Assembly (NCBI GenBank): GCA_030424595.1
Contig: JAUHWG010000018.1
Span: 62,001 to 126,000, forward strand
DNA from: Polyangia bacterium
GTDB lineage: Bacteria; Myxococcota_A; Polyangia; Nannocystales; Nannocystaceae
Direction: 5' to 3'
DNA: 64,000 nt
Shown: positions 1 to 8,391 of the stretch, in pieces
How the letters are laid out: every line of letters begins with the position of its first letter
Numbering within the stretch: the first letter of the stretch is position 1
The notes under the pieces: generated by a model
Databases searched by the model: none
Told to the model about the DNA's origin: nothing
What the model saw: only the letters and a program-made list of their open reading frames with translations
Position numbers and translations under genes: made by a program

Positions 1-1
1 C

Positions 2-817
2 GGTGCTGCCTTCGCCGCCGATCCGATCATCGCCGAGGAGGACATGGACACCCTCCGCGCGCCGGAGGCTGAGGCGCTCCGCGCTCAGCTCCTGACGCTG
101 CTGCAGCCCTTCGGCTTGGCGACGATCGACGCCGTGCTCGAGGCCGTCGGTCGTGGTGCGGCGAACACGGCCGGGGAGCGCGCGTGGACCCTCGATCCGA
201 TCGACGGGACCAAGGGCTTTCTCCGCGGCGATCACTACGCGATCGCCCTCGCCCTTCTGATCGACGGGCGGCCGGAGATCGGCGTCCTCGGCTGCCCGGG
301 CCTCGACTGTGACGGTCGCCGGGGGACGCTGCTCTGGGCGCGGCGGGGGCAGGGTGCGTTCCATGCCCCGCTCGATCTCGACGGCGACGGGGACCCGCGG
401 GCGCAGGCGCGGCCGGTCCAGGTCAGCGCTCAGCTCGAGCCCGCCGCCCTCCGGCTCTGCGAGTCCTTTGAGTCAGGCCACAGCGCCCACGGACAGTCGG
501 CGCAGATGCAGGCGCAGTGGGGCATGACGGCGGCGCCGGTGCGGATGGACTCGCAGGCGAAGTACGGGGTGCTCGCCCGCGGCGAGGCGGAGGTGTACGC
601 CCGGCTGCCGACCCGCGCCGACTACCGCGAGAAGATCTGGGATCACGCCGCCGGCGTGCTCCTCGTCGAGGAGGCGGGCGGTCGTGTCAGCGATCTCGAC
701 GGGCGCCCCCTCGACTTCTCCGCCGGTCGGACCCTCCGCCACAACCGCGGCGTCCTCGCGAGCCACGGGCCGCACCACGAGCAGCTCCTCGCGGCGCTGG
801 GGCGCGTGATCTCCTGA
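2..817 (+). CDS. 3'(2'),5'-bisphosphate nucleotidase, 5' end missing
   Basis: The reading frame is open to the left edge, so the true start lies outside the window; the first ATG at 44 falls inside the conserved core. The protein belongs to the Li+-sensitive inositol monophosphatase/HAL2 superfamily. Visible motifs are the acidic pair just before that ATG (AEED), the metal-binding 'DPIDGTKGF' and the C-terminal 'WDHAAGVLLVEEAGG'. Family members hydrolyse 3'-phosphoadenosine 5'-phosphate (PAP) to AMP, clearing the by-product of PAPS-dependent sulfonation or reduction. The next genes downstream are a permease, cysD and cysNC, which supports a role in sulfur assimilation rather than inositol metabolism. 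A related sugar or inositol phosphatase remains possible. Confidence 0.85.
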   Translation, partial: GAAFAADPIIAEEDMDTLRAPEAEALRAQLLTLLQPFGLATIDAVLEAVGRGAANTAGERAWTLDPIDGTKGFLRGDHYAIALALLIDGRPEIGVLGCPGLDCDGRRGTLLWARRGQGAFHAPLDLDGDGDPRAQARPVQVSAQLEPAALRLCESFESGHSAHGQSAQMQAQWGMTAAPVRMDSQAKYGVLARGEAEVYARLPTRADYREKIWDHAAGVLLVEEAGGRVSDLDGRPLDFSAGRTLRHNRGVLASHGPHHEQLLAALGRVIS

Positions 818-896
818 GCGCTGCCTAGACCTCGGAACCTCGGAACCTCCGCCTGCATCCCCGGACCCCTACGCGACGAGCGGACGAGCGACGAGC

Positions 897-2666
897 ATGA
901 CGCTGGCGATAGGCCTCACCCTCGCGGTCCTGATCTGTGTGGTCGCAGGGCTCACGCTGACCGCCTTGAGCCCCGACCTGATCCTCGTCGGCGGGCTCCT
1001 GGTGCTGATGGTCAGCGGCGTGGTCGGCCCCGAGGACGCGCTCAGCGGCTTCTCGAACGAGGGGGTGGCGACGATCGGCGCCCTCTTCATCGTCGCCGAC
1101 GGCATGCGCAGGACCGGCGGGATCGGCCGGGCCGGGGCCTGGCTGCTCGGCGCGCCAAAGACCATCGCGCGGGCGCAGCTGCGGCTGATGGCCCCGGTGG
1201 CGGGCCTGAGCGCGCTCCTGAACAACACCCCGGTGGTGGCGATGATGATGCCGGTGGTCAACGACTGGGCCCGCAGGCGCGGCCTCTCGGTCTCGCAGCT
1301 CTTGATCCCGCTGAGCTACGCCTCGATCTTCGGCGGTCTCCTGACCCTCATCGGCACTAGCACCACCCTGGTGGTCAACGGGCTCCTCCTGGACACCGCC
1401 GGGCAGCGCGGCTTCTCGATGTTCGAGCTGGCCCAGGTCGGCCTGCCGGTGACGCTCGTCGGCGTGGTCTACATCCTCGTCGCGACCCGCTGGCTGCTGC
1501 CGGAGCGCAAGCCGGCGCGGCAACAGCTCGACAATCCCCGGGAGTACATGGTGGAGATGGTCGTCGAGCCCGGCAGTCCCGTCGTCGGCCGCTCGATCGA
1601 GGCGGCGGGCCTGCGTCACCTGCCCGGGATGTTCCTCAGCGAGCTCCTCCGCGGGACTGAGCTCTCGGTCGCGGTCGCGCCGACGACGATCATCCAGGCG
1701 GGCGACCGTCTGACCTTCGTCGGCATCGTCGAGTCGGTAATCGATCTGCAGAAGATCCCGGGGCTGGTCTTGGCGACCGAGTCGCGGCGGGAGCCTGCGG
1801 GCCTGCGATCGAGGCGCAGCCTCCTAGAGGCGGTGATCGGCCGCGACTCGCGGCTCGTCGGGGTCACCGTCCGCGAGGCCCGCTTTCGCAGCCACTACAA
1901 CGCGGTGATCGTCGCCATCGCCCGCCAGGGCGCCCGGATCGACCGCAAGATCGGCGAGATTCGCCTCGAGGCCGGGGACACGCTCCTCCTCGAGGCGGCG
2001 CCGACCTTCGTCGCGGACTACCGCAGCTCCCGCGACTTTATCCTCCTCGGGGCGATCGACGGCTGGAGCCCGGTGGCGCACGAACGCGCGCCGATCGCCC
2101 GGGGGATCCTGCTCTTGATGGTCGTCGCCGCCTCGACCGGCCTCCTGTCGATGCTGGAGGCCTCCTGCCTCGCGGCGGCGGCGATGGTGATGAGCGGCTG
2201 CATCCCGAGCGGGCAGGCGACCCGCGCGATCGACTGGGGCGTGCTGCTCGGGATCGGCGCAGGTCTGGGGATCGGCGCCGCCGTGAGCAGCAGCGGCACC
2301 GCACCGCTCGCGGCGGCCGCGGTGCTCGACATCGCCTACGACAGCCCCTACGCTGCGCTCGCTCTGGTCTACGGGATGACCACCGTGCTCGCCAACCTCA
2401 TCACCACCAAGGCCGCCGCGGCGCTGATGTTCCCGATCGCCCTCGCGACCGCGGAGCACCTCGGCGTCAGCTTCATGCCCTTCGCCGTGGTCTTGACGGT
2501 CGCCGCGGCCTCGGCCTACGCCACGCCGATCGGCTACCAGACCAACCTCATGGTCTACGGACCGGGCGGCTATCGAGGCGCCGACTTCCTCCGGGTCGGG
2601 GGGCCTCTCTCGGTCGTCGTCGGGATCGTCACGATCCTGGTGGTGCCGCAGATGTGGCCCCTCTAG
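897..2666 (+). CDS. SLC13-family permease with two RCK_C (TrkA_C) domains
   Basis: A 589-residue polytopic membrane protein. Helices fill about residues 1-200, with the SLC13/ArsB-type 'NNTPVVAMMMPVV' at about 109-121. Two soluble RCK_C/TrkA_C domains follow at about 217-295 and 309-378, and the second half of the transporter resumes from about 400 ('TTKAAAALMFPIALATAEHL'). This is the layout of SLC13-like carriers that import sulfate, dicarboxylates or other anions; the RCK_C domains probably bind a regulatory ligand. Lying between a PAP phosphatase and cysD, a sulfate substrate is the best inference but is not shown by the sequence. The ATG at 897 starts 79 nt after the upstream gene and a co-directional operon is likely. 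Confidence 0.85.
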   Translation: MTLAIGLTLAVLICVVAGLTLTALSPDLILVGGLLVLMVSGVVGPEDALSGFSNEGVATIGALFIVADGMRRTGGIGRAGAWLLGAPKTIARAQLRLMAPVAGLSALLNNTPVVAMMMPVVNDWARRRGLSVSQLLIPLSYASIFGGLLTLIGTSTTLVVNGLLLDTAGQRGFSMFELAQVGLPVTLVGVVYILVATRWLLPERKPARQQLDNPREYMVEMVVEPGSPVVGRSIEAAGLRHLPGMFLSELLRGTELSVAVAPTTIIQAGDRLTFVGIVESVIDLQKIPGLVLATESRREPAGLRSRRSLLEAVIGRDSRLVGVTVREARFRSHYNAVIVAIARQGARIDRKIGEIRLEAGDTLLLEAAPTFVADYRSSRDFILLGAIDGWSPVAHERAPIARGILLLMVVAASTGLLSMLEASCLAAAAMVMSGCIPSGQATRAIDWGVLLGIGAGLGIGAAVSSSGTAPLAAAAVLDIAYDSPYAALALVYGMTTVLANLITTKAAAALMFPIALATAEHLGVSFMPFAVVLTVAAASAYATPIGYQTNLMVYGPGGYRGADFLRVGGPLSVVVGIVTILVVPQMWPL

Positions 2667-2752
2667 CGATCGGGCTCGCCCCCCAGATAGGGCCCAGCTC
2701 GCCGGCCCAGACCGGGCCCAGAGCGGGCCGCCCCCACACCTCACGACTCCCC

Positions 2753-3664
2753 ATGACGAAGTACACCCTCACCCATCTCCAGCAGCTCGAGGACGAGAGC
2801 ATCCACATCATGCGCGAGGTCGCGGCCGAGTTCGAGAACCCGGTGATGCTCTATTCGATCGGCAAAGACTCGTCGGTGATGCTGCACTTGGCGCTCAAGG
2901 CGTTCTATCCCGCCAAGCCGCCCTTCCCCTTGATGCACATCGACACGACCTGGAAGTTCCGGGAGATGACGGCGTTTCGCGACACCTACATCCGCGAGAC
3001 CCTGGGTCATGAGCTGATCGTCCACATCAACCAAGACGGCGTGCAGCAGGGGATCGGCCCCTTCACCCACGGCAGCCAGGTCCACACCGACGTGATGAAG
3101 ACCCAGGGCCTGCGCCAGGCTTTGGACAAGCACCGCTTTGACGCGGCCTTCGGCGGCGCCCGCCGGGACGAGGAGAGCTCGCGGGCCAAGGAGCGGGTCT
3201 TCTCCTTCCGCGACGAGAACCACCGCTGGGATCCGAAGAACCAGCGCCCCGAGCTGTGGGAGCTCTACAACGCCCGGATCAAGAAGGGCGAGAGCATCCG
3301 CGTCTTCCCCCTCTCGAACTGGACCGAGCTCGACGTCTGGCAGTACATCCACCTCGAGAAGATCCCGATAGTCCCGCTCTACTTCGCCGCCAAGCGGCTG
3401 GTGGTCGAGCGCGACGGCCAGCTCATCATGGTCGACGACGAGCGGATGCCGCTGGAGCCCGGCGAGGTGCCGATGGAGAAGATGGTCCGCTTCCGGACCC
3501 TCGGCTGCTACCCGCTGACCGGCGCGGTCGAGTCGACGGCGACGACCCTCCCGGAGATCATCCAGGAGATGCTCCTGACCAAGCACTCCGAGCGCCAGGG
3601 TCGAGTGATCGATCGCGACCAGGCCGGGTCGATGGAGGAGAAGAAGAAGGAGGGCTACTTCTAG
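2753..3664 (+). CDS. cysD: Sulfate adenylyltransferase subunit 2
   Basis: Sulfate adenylyltransferase small subunit, 303 residues, the usual length for CysD. With CysN it makes adenosine 5'-phosphosulfate from ATP and sulfate. The PAPS-reductase-like ATP pyrophosphatase loop is visible as 'YSIGKDSSVMLHLALKAF', followed by 'HIDTTWKFREM' and 'GGARRDEESSRAKER'. The frame is open upstream to 2654, but the ATG at 2753 begins the conserved N-terminus (MTKYTLTHLQQLEDESIHIM), so that start was chosen. cysNC follows 61 nt downstream on the same strand, as expected for a heteromeric enzyme. Confidence 0.96.
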   Translation: MTKYTLTHLQQLEDESIHIMREVAAEFENPVMLYSIGKDSSVMLHLALKAFYPAKPPFPLMHIDTTWKFREMTAFRDTYIRETLGHELIVHINQDGVQQGIGPFTHGSQVHTDVMKTQGLRQALDKHRFDAAFGGARRDEESSRAKERVFSFRDENHRWDPKNQRPELWELYNARIKKGESIRVFPLSNWTELDVWQYIHLEKIPIVPLYFAAKRLVVERDGQLIMVDDERMPLEPGEVPMEKMVRFRTLGCYPLTGAVESTATTLPEIIQEMLLTKHSERQGRVIDRDQAGSMEEKKKEGYF

Positions 3665-3725
3665 CCCCTCGCTTCGCCCCTCGCCCCGCCGGATCCCCTG
3701 CAAACGACCTTCCTCCCGATAGACC

Positions 3726-5663
3726 ATGTCGCACCAATCGAACCTCATCCAAGAGGACATCAACGCCTACCTCGACCGCCACGAGCGCAAGGAGCTGCTC
3801 CGCTTCCTGACCTGCGGCTCGGTCGACGACGGCAAGAGCACCCTCATCGGCCGGCTCCTCTACGACAGCAAGATGATCTACGAGGACCAGCTCGCGGCGA
3901 TCGCCCGCGACTCGGTCACCGTCGGCAACGCGGACGGTGACTTCGACCCGGCGCTCCTCACCGACGGTCTCAAGGCCGAGCGCGAGCAGGGGATCACGAT
4001 CGACGTCGCCTACCGCTACTTCTCCACCGAGAAGCGCAAGTTCATCATCGCCGACACCCCGGGGCACGAGCAGTACACCCGGAACATGGCGACCGGCGCC
4101 TCCAAGTGTGATCTGGCGATCATCCTCGTCGACGTCCGCAGCGGGGTCCTGCCGCAGACCAAGCGCCACAGCTTCATCGCCTCGCTCCTCGGGATCCGCC
4201 ACGTCGTCGTCGCGATCAACAAGATGGACCTGGTCGACTTCGACGAGGCCCGCTACGAGCAGATCGTCCAGGACTACCGCGACTTCGCGGCCCGCCTCGA
4301 CATCGCCGACCTCCACTTCATCCCGCTCTCCGCGCTCAAGGGCGACAACGTCGTCAACCGCTCGCCGGCGATGCCCTGGTACCAGGGCGAGACCTTGATG
4401 CGGCTCCTCGAGACCGTGCATATCGGCTCGGACCGCAACATGGAGGACTTTCGCTTTCCGGTGCAGTACGTGGTCCGGCCGAACCTCGACTTCCGCGGCT
4501 TCGCCGGCTCCGTCGCCTCGGGGATCGTCCGCCGCGGCGACGAGGTGATGGTCCTGCCGTCGAAGAAGCGCAGCAAGGTCAGCCGGATCGTCACCTACGA
4601 CGGCGACCTCGAGGAGGCCTTCCCCAACCGGGCCGTGGTCCTCACCCTAGAGGACGAGATCGACGTCAGCCGCGGCGATATGCTCGTCCTCCCAGACAAC
4701 GTGCCGACGGTCGCCTCGCGCTTTGAGGCGAGCCTGGTGTGGATGGACGAGGCGCCGCTGGTGCCCGGCCGCGAGTACCTCTTCAAGGTCGGGCCGACGG
4801 TGATCGCCGGCCAGGTCAGCACCCTCCGCCACCGGATCGACATCAACACGCTCGACCAGCGGGCGGCGCCGACCCTCGGGCTCAACGAGATCGGCCTGTG
4901 CCAGGTCAAGCTCGGGACGCCGATCGCCTACGACCCCTACGACCGCAACCACGGCACGGGGGCGTTCGTCGTCATCGACCGGATCACCAACGCCACGGTC
5001 GGCGCCGGGATGATCCGCCTGCCGAGCGAGTCGGACGGGGCGGGCGACCTCTGGGAGCGCGAGTCCGCGGTCGAGCTCGGCTCGGAGGACAGCCGCGTGA
5101 CCCTCGAGGAGCGAGCGGCTCGCTTCGGCCAGCGGGCGGTGACGCTGCTCCTCTCGGGCCTCTCCGGCGCCGGCAAGACGACCCTCGCCTACGCGGTCGA
5201 GCGCAAGCTCTTCGAGCGGGGGCGGGCGGTCGCGGTGCTCGACGGCGCGAGCATGCGCCAGGGGATCAGCAAGGGGCTCGGCTACTCGGCGGACGAGCGC
5301 TCGGAGAACCTGCGGCGCAGCACCGAGGTCGCGCGCTTACTCAACGACAACGGGATGATCTGCGTCTGCGCCTTCGTCGCTCCCCACGCCGCGATCCGTC
5401 GCAAGGCGGCCAAGCTGGTGGGCGAGGAGCGCTTCCTCGAGGTCCACGTCGACGCCTCCCTCGAGGTCTGCCGTGAGCGCGAGAAGAGCGGCCTCTACAG
5501 CGGCGCGGACGAGGGGCGCCTGGCCCACGTCCCGGGGATCGCCTTCCCCTACGAGGCGCCGGACTCCCCCGATCTGCGGGTCGACACGGTCGCGCTCTCG
5601 GTCGAGGCCTCGGCTGACGCGATCATCGAGCTCCTGGAGCGCCGCGGCTTCATCGACGCCTAG
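3726..5663 (+). CDS. cysNC: Bifunctional sulfate adenylyltransferase subunit 1 / adenylylsulfate kinase
   Basis: A 645-residue fusion. The N-terminal part is an EF-Tu-like GTPase: P-loop 'GSVDDGKST' at 31-39, 'DTPGHEQY' at 110-117 and 'NKMD' at 165-168, followed by beta-barrel domains. The C-terminal part from about residue 460 is APS kinase, with Walker A 'GLSGAGKTT' near 478 and the typical 'GYSADERSENLRR' segment. Together the two halves drive sulfate to APS by GTP hydrolysis and phosphorylate APS to PAPS. In the kinase the usual DGDN loop reads DGAS, a small departure from the consensus. It is the last gene of the sulfur cluster; the next gene is on the opposite strand and ends 80 nt later. 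Confidence 0.96.
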   Translation: MSHQSNLIQEDINAYLDRHERKELLRFLTCGSVDDGKSTLIGRLLYDSKMIYEDQLAAIARDSVTVGNADGDFDPALLTDGLKAEREQGITIDVAYRYFSTEKRKFIIADTPGHEQYTRNMATGASKCDLAIILVDVRSGVLPQTKRHSFIASLLGIRHVVVAINKMDLVDFDEARYEQIVQDYRDFAARLDIADLHFIPLSALKGDNVVNRSPAMPWYQGETLMRLLETVHIGSDRNMEDFRFPVQYVVRPNLDFRGFAGSVASGIVRRGDEVMVLPSKKRSKVSRIVTYDGDLEEAFPNRAVVLTLEDEIDVSRGDMLVLPDNVPTVASRFEASLVWMDEAPLVPGREYLFKVGPTVIAGQVSTLRHRIDINTLDQRAAPTLGLNEIGLCQVKLGTPIAYDPYDRNHGTGAFVVIDRITNATVGAGMIRLPSESDGAGDLWERESAVELGSEDSRVTLEERAARFGQRAVTLLLSGLSGAGKTTLAYAVERKLFERGRAVAVLDGASMRQGISKGLGYSADERSENLRRSTEVARLLNDNGMICVCAFVAPHAAIRRKAAKLVGEERFLEVHVDASLEVCREREKSGLYSGADEGRLAHVPGIAFPYEAPDSPDLRVDTVALSVEASADAIIELLERRGFIDA

Positions 5664-5742
5664 CGGCGCGTCGCGGCGGTGATCGAAGGGGCCGCGGTGA
5701 GTCCCTCTCGTCGTCGACGAGCGCATCGACGAAGCCGCCGGC

Positions 5743-7632
5743 TCAGGGGCTGCCGCGGTAGACGAGCCAGTGCGGCTCCTTGTCGAAGCCGAGCACCTCT
5801 TGGACGGGCGGATCGCCGAAGCCGACGCCGGTCATCAGCAGGTCGGGGTAGTGGTCGGGGCCCAGCTTGGTCGTGAACCAGGTCGTGTCGCCGTCCTTGA
5901 TCGGCTGGCCGGCGGTCGCCCGCAGGCCGCAGAGCTGGAGCCCGGCCGTGGGCACGCCGAAGCGCCAGGCGTCGGCCGCAAAGCCGCGGGGGGTGGTCTC
6001 AAAGACGTCCCATCGCGGCTCGCCGTCGGCGAAGCCGAGCACCTGACCGCGGCAGATCGGGGTCTGGCCCTCCTCCCAGGCGGAGGTGACGACCAGCTCG
6101 AGCTGGCCGTCGCCGTCGAGGTCGAAGGTCTCCCAGCTCTGGTCGCCGGGGCTTAGGGCCTGACCGTCGAAGTCGACGAAGCCCTGGCCGCCGAAGCCGC
6201 CTTCGGGCACCGGCCATTGGCTGGCGGTGCGACGAAAGCCGTCGCCGGTGTTCTCGTAGATCACCCAGTGGGAGTTCGACGGGAAGCCGGGGACCTTGCC
6301 CTCCCAGTCGGAGCCGTTGATCGCCGAGGCGCGGGCGGTGACGATGAGATCGTCGAGGCCGTTGCCGTCGAGGTCGCGCAGGCGCCAGCAGTCGTCGCCG
6401 ATCTTCTCGGGGGGCGACTCGCCGCGGGCGAAGCCGCCGGTCTTGTAGCCGCCGACCGGGACCAGCCAGGCCTCCGGGGTGTCGCCAAAGCCCTTCGCCG
6501 AGCCGCGATAGATCTCCCAGTAGGGGCTCTCCAGCGAGCCGAGGGCGCGGACGAGGAAGCCGTTGTCGACGACGCTCAGCGCCTTGCCGGTGACGACGAG
6601 GTCGGGGTAGCCGTCGTCGTCGAGGTCGCGGACCTCCCATTTGGGATCGCCGAGCGCCTCGGGCTCGCCGTCGGCGACGTAGTAGCCGCGCTCAGCGGGT
6701 CCGCCGTGGGGGAGCATCCAGTTGGTCGGGACCTCGGCGAAGCCGTCGCCCTCGTTGAGGTAGACCTCCCAATAGGGGGTGTTCGGGTAGCCGATCGCCC
6801 GCCCGTACCAGTCGCCGTCGCCGGCCTGGGCGCGGCCTGTGATCACGAGATCAGGCCGTTCGTCGCCGTCGACGTCGCGGAGGGACCAGTAGGCGTCGCC
6901 GGCGATCTTGGGGGTGCCCTCGTGGTGGATGAGGCCGTGGTCCTGCCGGCCCTCGCTGGGGACAGGCCAGGCGATCGGCGTGTCGGCGAAGCCGTCGGCC
7001 TCGCCGACGTAGACCTCCCAGTACGGCGCGTTCGGGTAGCCCATCGTCCGCGAGAACCAGGCGTAGCCCTGCTTGTTCACCGCCCGAGCGGTGACCACGA
7101 GGTCGAGCCGATGGTCGCCGTTGATGTCGAAGAGCGACCAGTGATCGTCGCCGACCGCCCCGGGGACCCCGAGCGCGCTGTGGAAGCCGCCGGCCGCGTT
7201 GCCCCCGTCGGGGACCGACCATTGCGCTGGCGGATCGAAGTGGTCGCTGGCCTCGATGAGGCAGGCCCCCTCCTCGCAGACCTCTCCGTCGCCGCAGGCC
7301 GCGGGCTCGCCCCAGGCCAGGCAACCGTCGCCGTTGTCGGTGCAGACGGCCACCCCGTCGCCCTCACAGGTGAGGGCGCCCTCCGCCGGGCAGGGGTCGA
7401 CGCAGGGGGAGCCCGAGTCGTCGTCGCCTGCGTCCGCGCTGGTCGAGCCGACGCTGTCGCTGTCGCTGTCATCGCCCTCCGAGTCGCCGAGGGCGCTCTC
7501 GTAGGAGTCCTCGCCCTCGCTCAGCTTGCCGTCATAGCGGGCGCAGGAGGCGAGCGCCAAGGGGATGGCGAGAGATACGAAGCTGATGAACCCGAGACGA
7601 TGAGGACCAAGGGAAATCGTAGCGCTGCGCAT
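5743..7632 (-). CDS. Secreted lipoprotein with six VCBS/FG-GAP-like repeats
   Basis: 629 residues. The N-terminus has a signal sequence ending in the lipobox-like 'LALASC' at about residue 30, then an Asp/Ser-rich linker and a Cys-rich segment (CVDPCPAEG...CLIEA) to about 150. The rest is about six repeats of some 80-85 residues. Each contains a calcium-type 'D.(D/N)GD...DLVVT' loop and a highly conserved 'PYWEVY...GF...W.VP' block. The repeats resemble FG-GAP/VCBS propeller blades but carry an extra conserved aromatic half, so a seven- or six-bladed surface propeller is an inference. The ligand is unknown. It is convergent with cysNC. Its upstream region is a long gene-free stretch shared with the selenoprotein locus. 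Confidence 0.8.
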   Translation of the reverse strand: MRSATISLGPHRLGFISFVSLAIPLALASCARYDGKLSEGEDSYESALGDSEGDDSDSDSVGSTSADAGDDDSGSPCVDPCPAEGALTCEGDGVAVCTDNGDGCLAWGEPAACGDGEVCEEGACLIEASDHFDPPAQWSVPDGGNAAGGFHSALGVPGAVGDDHWSLFDINGDHRLDLVVTARAVNKQGYAWFSRTMGYPNAPYWEVYVGEADGFADTPIAWPVPSEGRQDHGLIHHEGTPKIAGDAYWSLRDVDGDERPDLVITGRAQAGDGDWYGRAIGYPNTPYWEVYLNEGDGFAEVPTNWMLPHGGPAERGYYVADGEPEALGDPKWEVRDLDDDGYPDLVVTGKALSVVDNGFLVRALGSLESPYWEIYRGSAKGFGDTPEAWLVPVGGYKTGGFARGESPPEKIGDDCWRLRDLDGNGLDDLIVTARASAINGSDWEGKVPGFPSNSHWVIYENTGDGFRRTASQWPVPEGGFGGQGFVDFDGQALSPGDQSWETFDLDGDGQLELVVTSAWEEGQTPICRGQVLGFADGEPRWDVFETTPRGFAADAWRFGVPTAGLQLCGLRATAGQPIKDGDTTWFTTKLGPDHYPDLLMTGVGFGDPPVQEVLGFDKEPHWLVYRGSP

Positions 7633-8028
7633 CTTCTCGCAATTTCTTACAGAAGAGAGGCGCTCCTGCGCAAGTCATCTTCGTAGGACAGGGGAGAACA
7701 AAGGCACGAAAAAACCGTTGCACAGACAACATGATCTGCGAGGCCACGTTCACCTACATGTGCACCTGTTTCATGGAGCAGGTTTTGATCCAGGCTTCGA
7801 TCGCGGCGGGATCCAGCCGCAGGGCGCTCCCTCGCCCGCCGATCGCCGGCGACCTCTCGCAGCGGGGAGGGGGTCGAGCTGGCCAGGTCCTCGTCCCGAT
7901 GGGGGAGCGCCGCGACGGGGATCGCGAGGCGCCCGTTGGAGATCACCCTGGGGTCTCATGCCCCCGGAGCTGCGCCCAGGACGACGAGCGCGACCCACCG
8001 CGCCGGGGCCCTGCAGGGGTCGGCACCG
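7633..8028. other. Gene-free stretch upstream of the repeat lipoprotein
   Basis: About 396 bases. The first 150, next to the lipoprotein start, are clearly less GC-rich (short A and T runs around 7700-7740) and probably hold the promoter of the minus-strand lipoprotein. The remainder is GC-rich. Open frames exist on both strands, but none has a recognisable protein pattern or a good ribosome binding site. No RNA gene or repeat was recognised. Confidence 0.5.
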
Positions 8029-8262
8029 CTAGCCGCGGCGGGCGTCGATCGCGTCCGTGATCTCGTGGTTGCTCGGGAAGCGTCCTCGCTGGTGCTTTGA
8101 GAAGACCAGGTCGTCGCCCACCAGCACGTCGAAGACGCCGCGGTCTCCCTTCTCCAGGGTGCAGCTCATCGAATCGCCGTAGAGGCGCTGAATCTCGGCC
8201 ACCAACCTGGTGGCGTGGGGCAAGTAGTTTCAGCGAACGCAGTATTTGATCGTGATCGACAT
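8029..8262 (-). CDS. SelW/Rdx-family selenoprotein with in-frame UGA (Sec)
   Basis: 77 residues if UGA at 8232-8230 is read as selenocysteine at position 11. The N-terminus is MSITIKYCVRUNYLPHATRL: a CxxU redox motif at residues 8-11 followed by the family's 'NYLP.A..L' helix. The downstream part 'GVFDVLVGDDLVFSKHQRGR' and 'FPSNHEI' is the standard Rdx/SelT-SelW-SelH fold. These are small thioredoxin-like proteins whose Cys-x-x-Sec/Cys does thiol-disulfide chemistry. The ATG at 8262 has a strong Shine-Dalgarno (GGAGG about 5 nt upstream). Opening at the TTG beyond the UGA would delete the active site. A SECIS-like hairpin sits just after the UGA. The neighbour across the divergent intergenic region is a peroxiredoxin. 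A sequencing error turning Cys into stop is possible but less likely. Confidence 0.85.
8198..8229 (-). promoter_or_regulatory. Bacterial SECIS-like hairpin downstream of the UGA codon
   Basis: On the coding strand the UGA is followed after 15 nt by GCCACC, loop AGGTT, GGTGGC: a perfect 6-bp stem (8214-8209 with 8203-8198) closed by a 5-nt loop containing GG-U. The loop begins 21 nt after the UGA. Bacterial SECIS elements are hairpins inside the coding region with a G near the start of the apical loop at roughly this distance, and are bound by SelB. The stem also codes for conserved residues, so coding constraint could account for part of the pairing. Confidence 0.7.
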
Positions 8263-8391
8263 CGTCACCTCCGCGCGCCGTCGTCGGTGGAAACCGGGCG
8301 GCAAGGGGACTATACATCGACGCATCGCCGCGCTGACGACGGACGGGTGTCACCACGGCGCCAGCGTCGGTCAGCCGAGCCAAGGAGTTCG

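Noticed and set aside
2654..2752. Start of CysD at 2654
   Set aside because: It adds 33 residues overlapping the permease stop; the conserved N-terminus begins at ATG 2753.
6217..7686. A 489-codon plus-strand open frame
   Set aside because: Antisense to the repeat lipoprotein and its repetitiveness only mirrors those repeats.
8215..8391. N-terminal extension of the peroxiredoxin to 8215
   Set aside because: The extension has no family pattern and would overlap the divergent selenoprotein; ATG 8392 has a good ribosome binding site.
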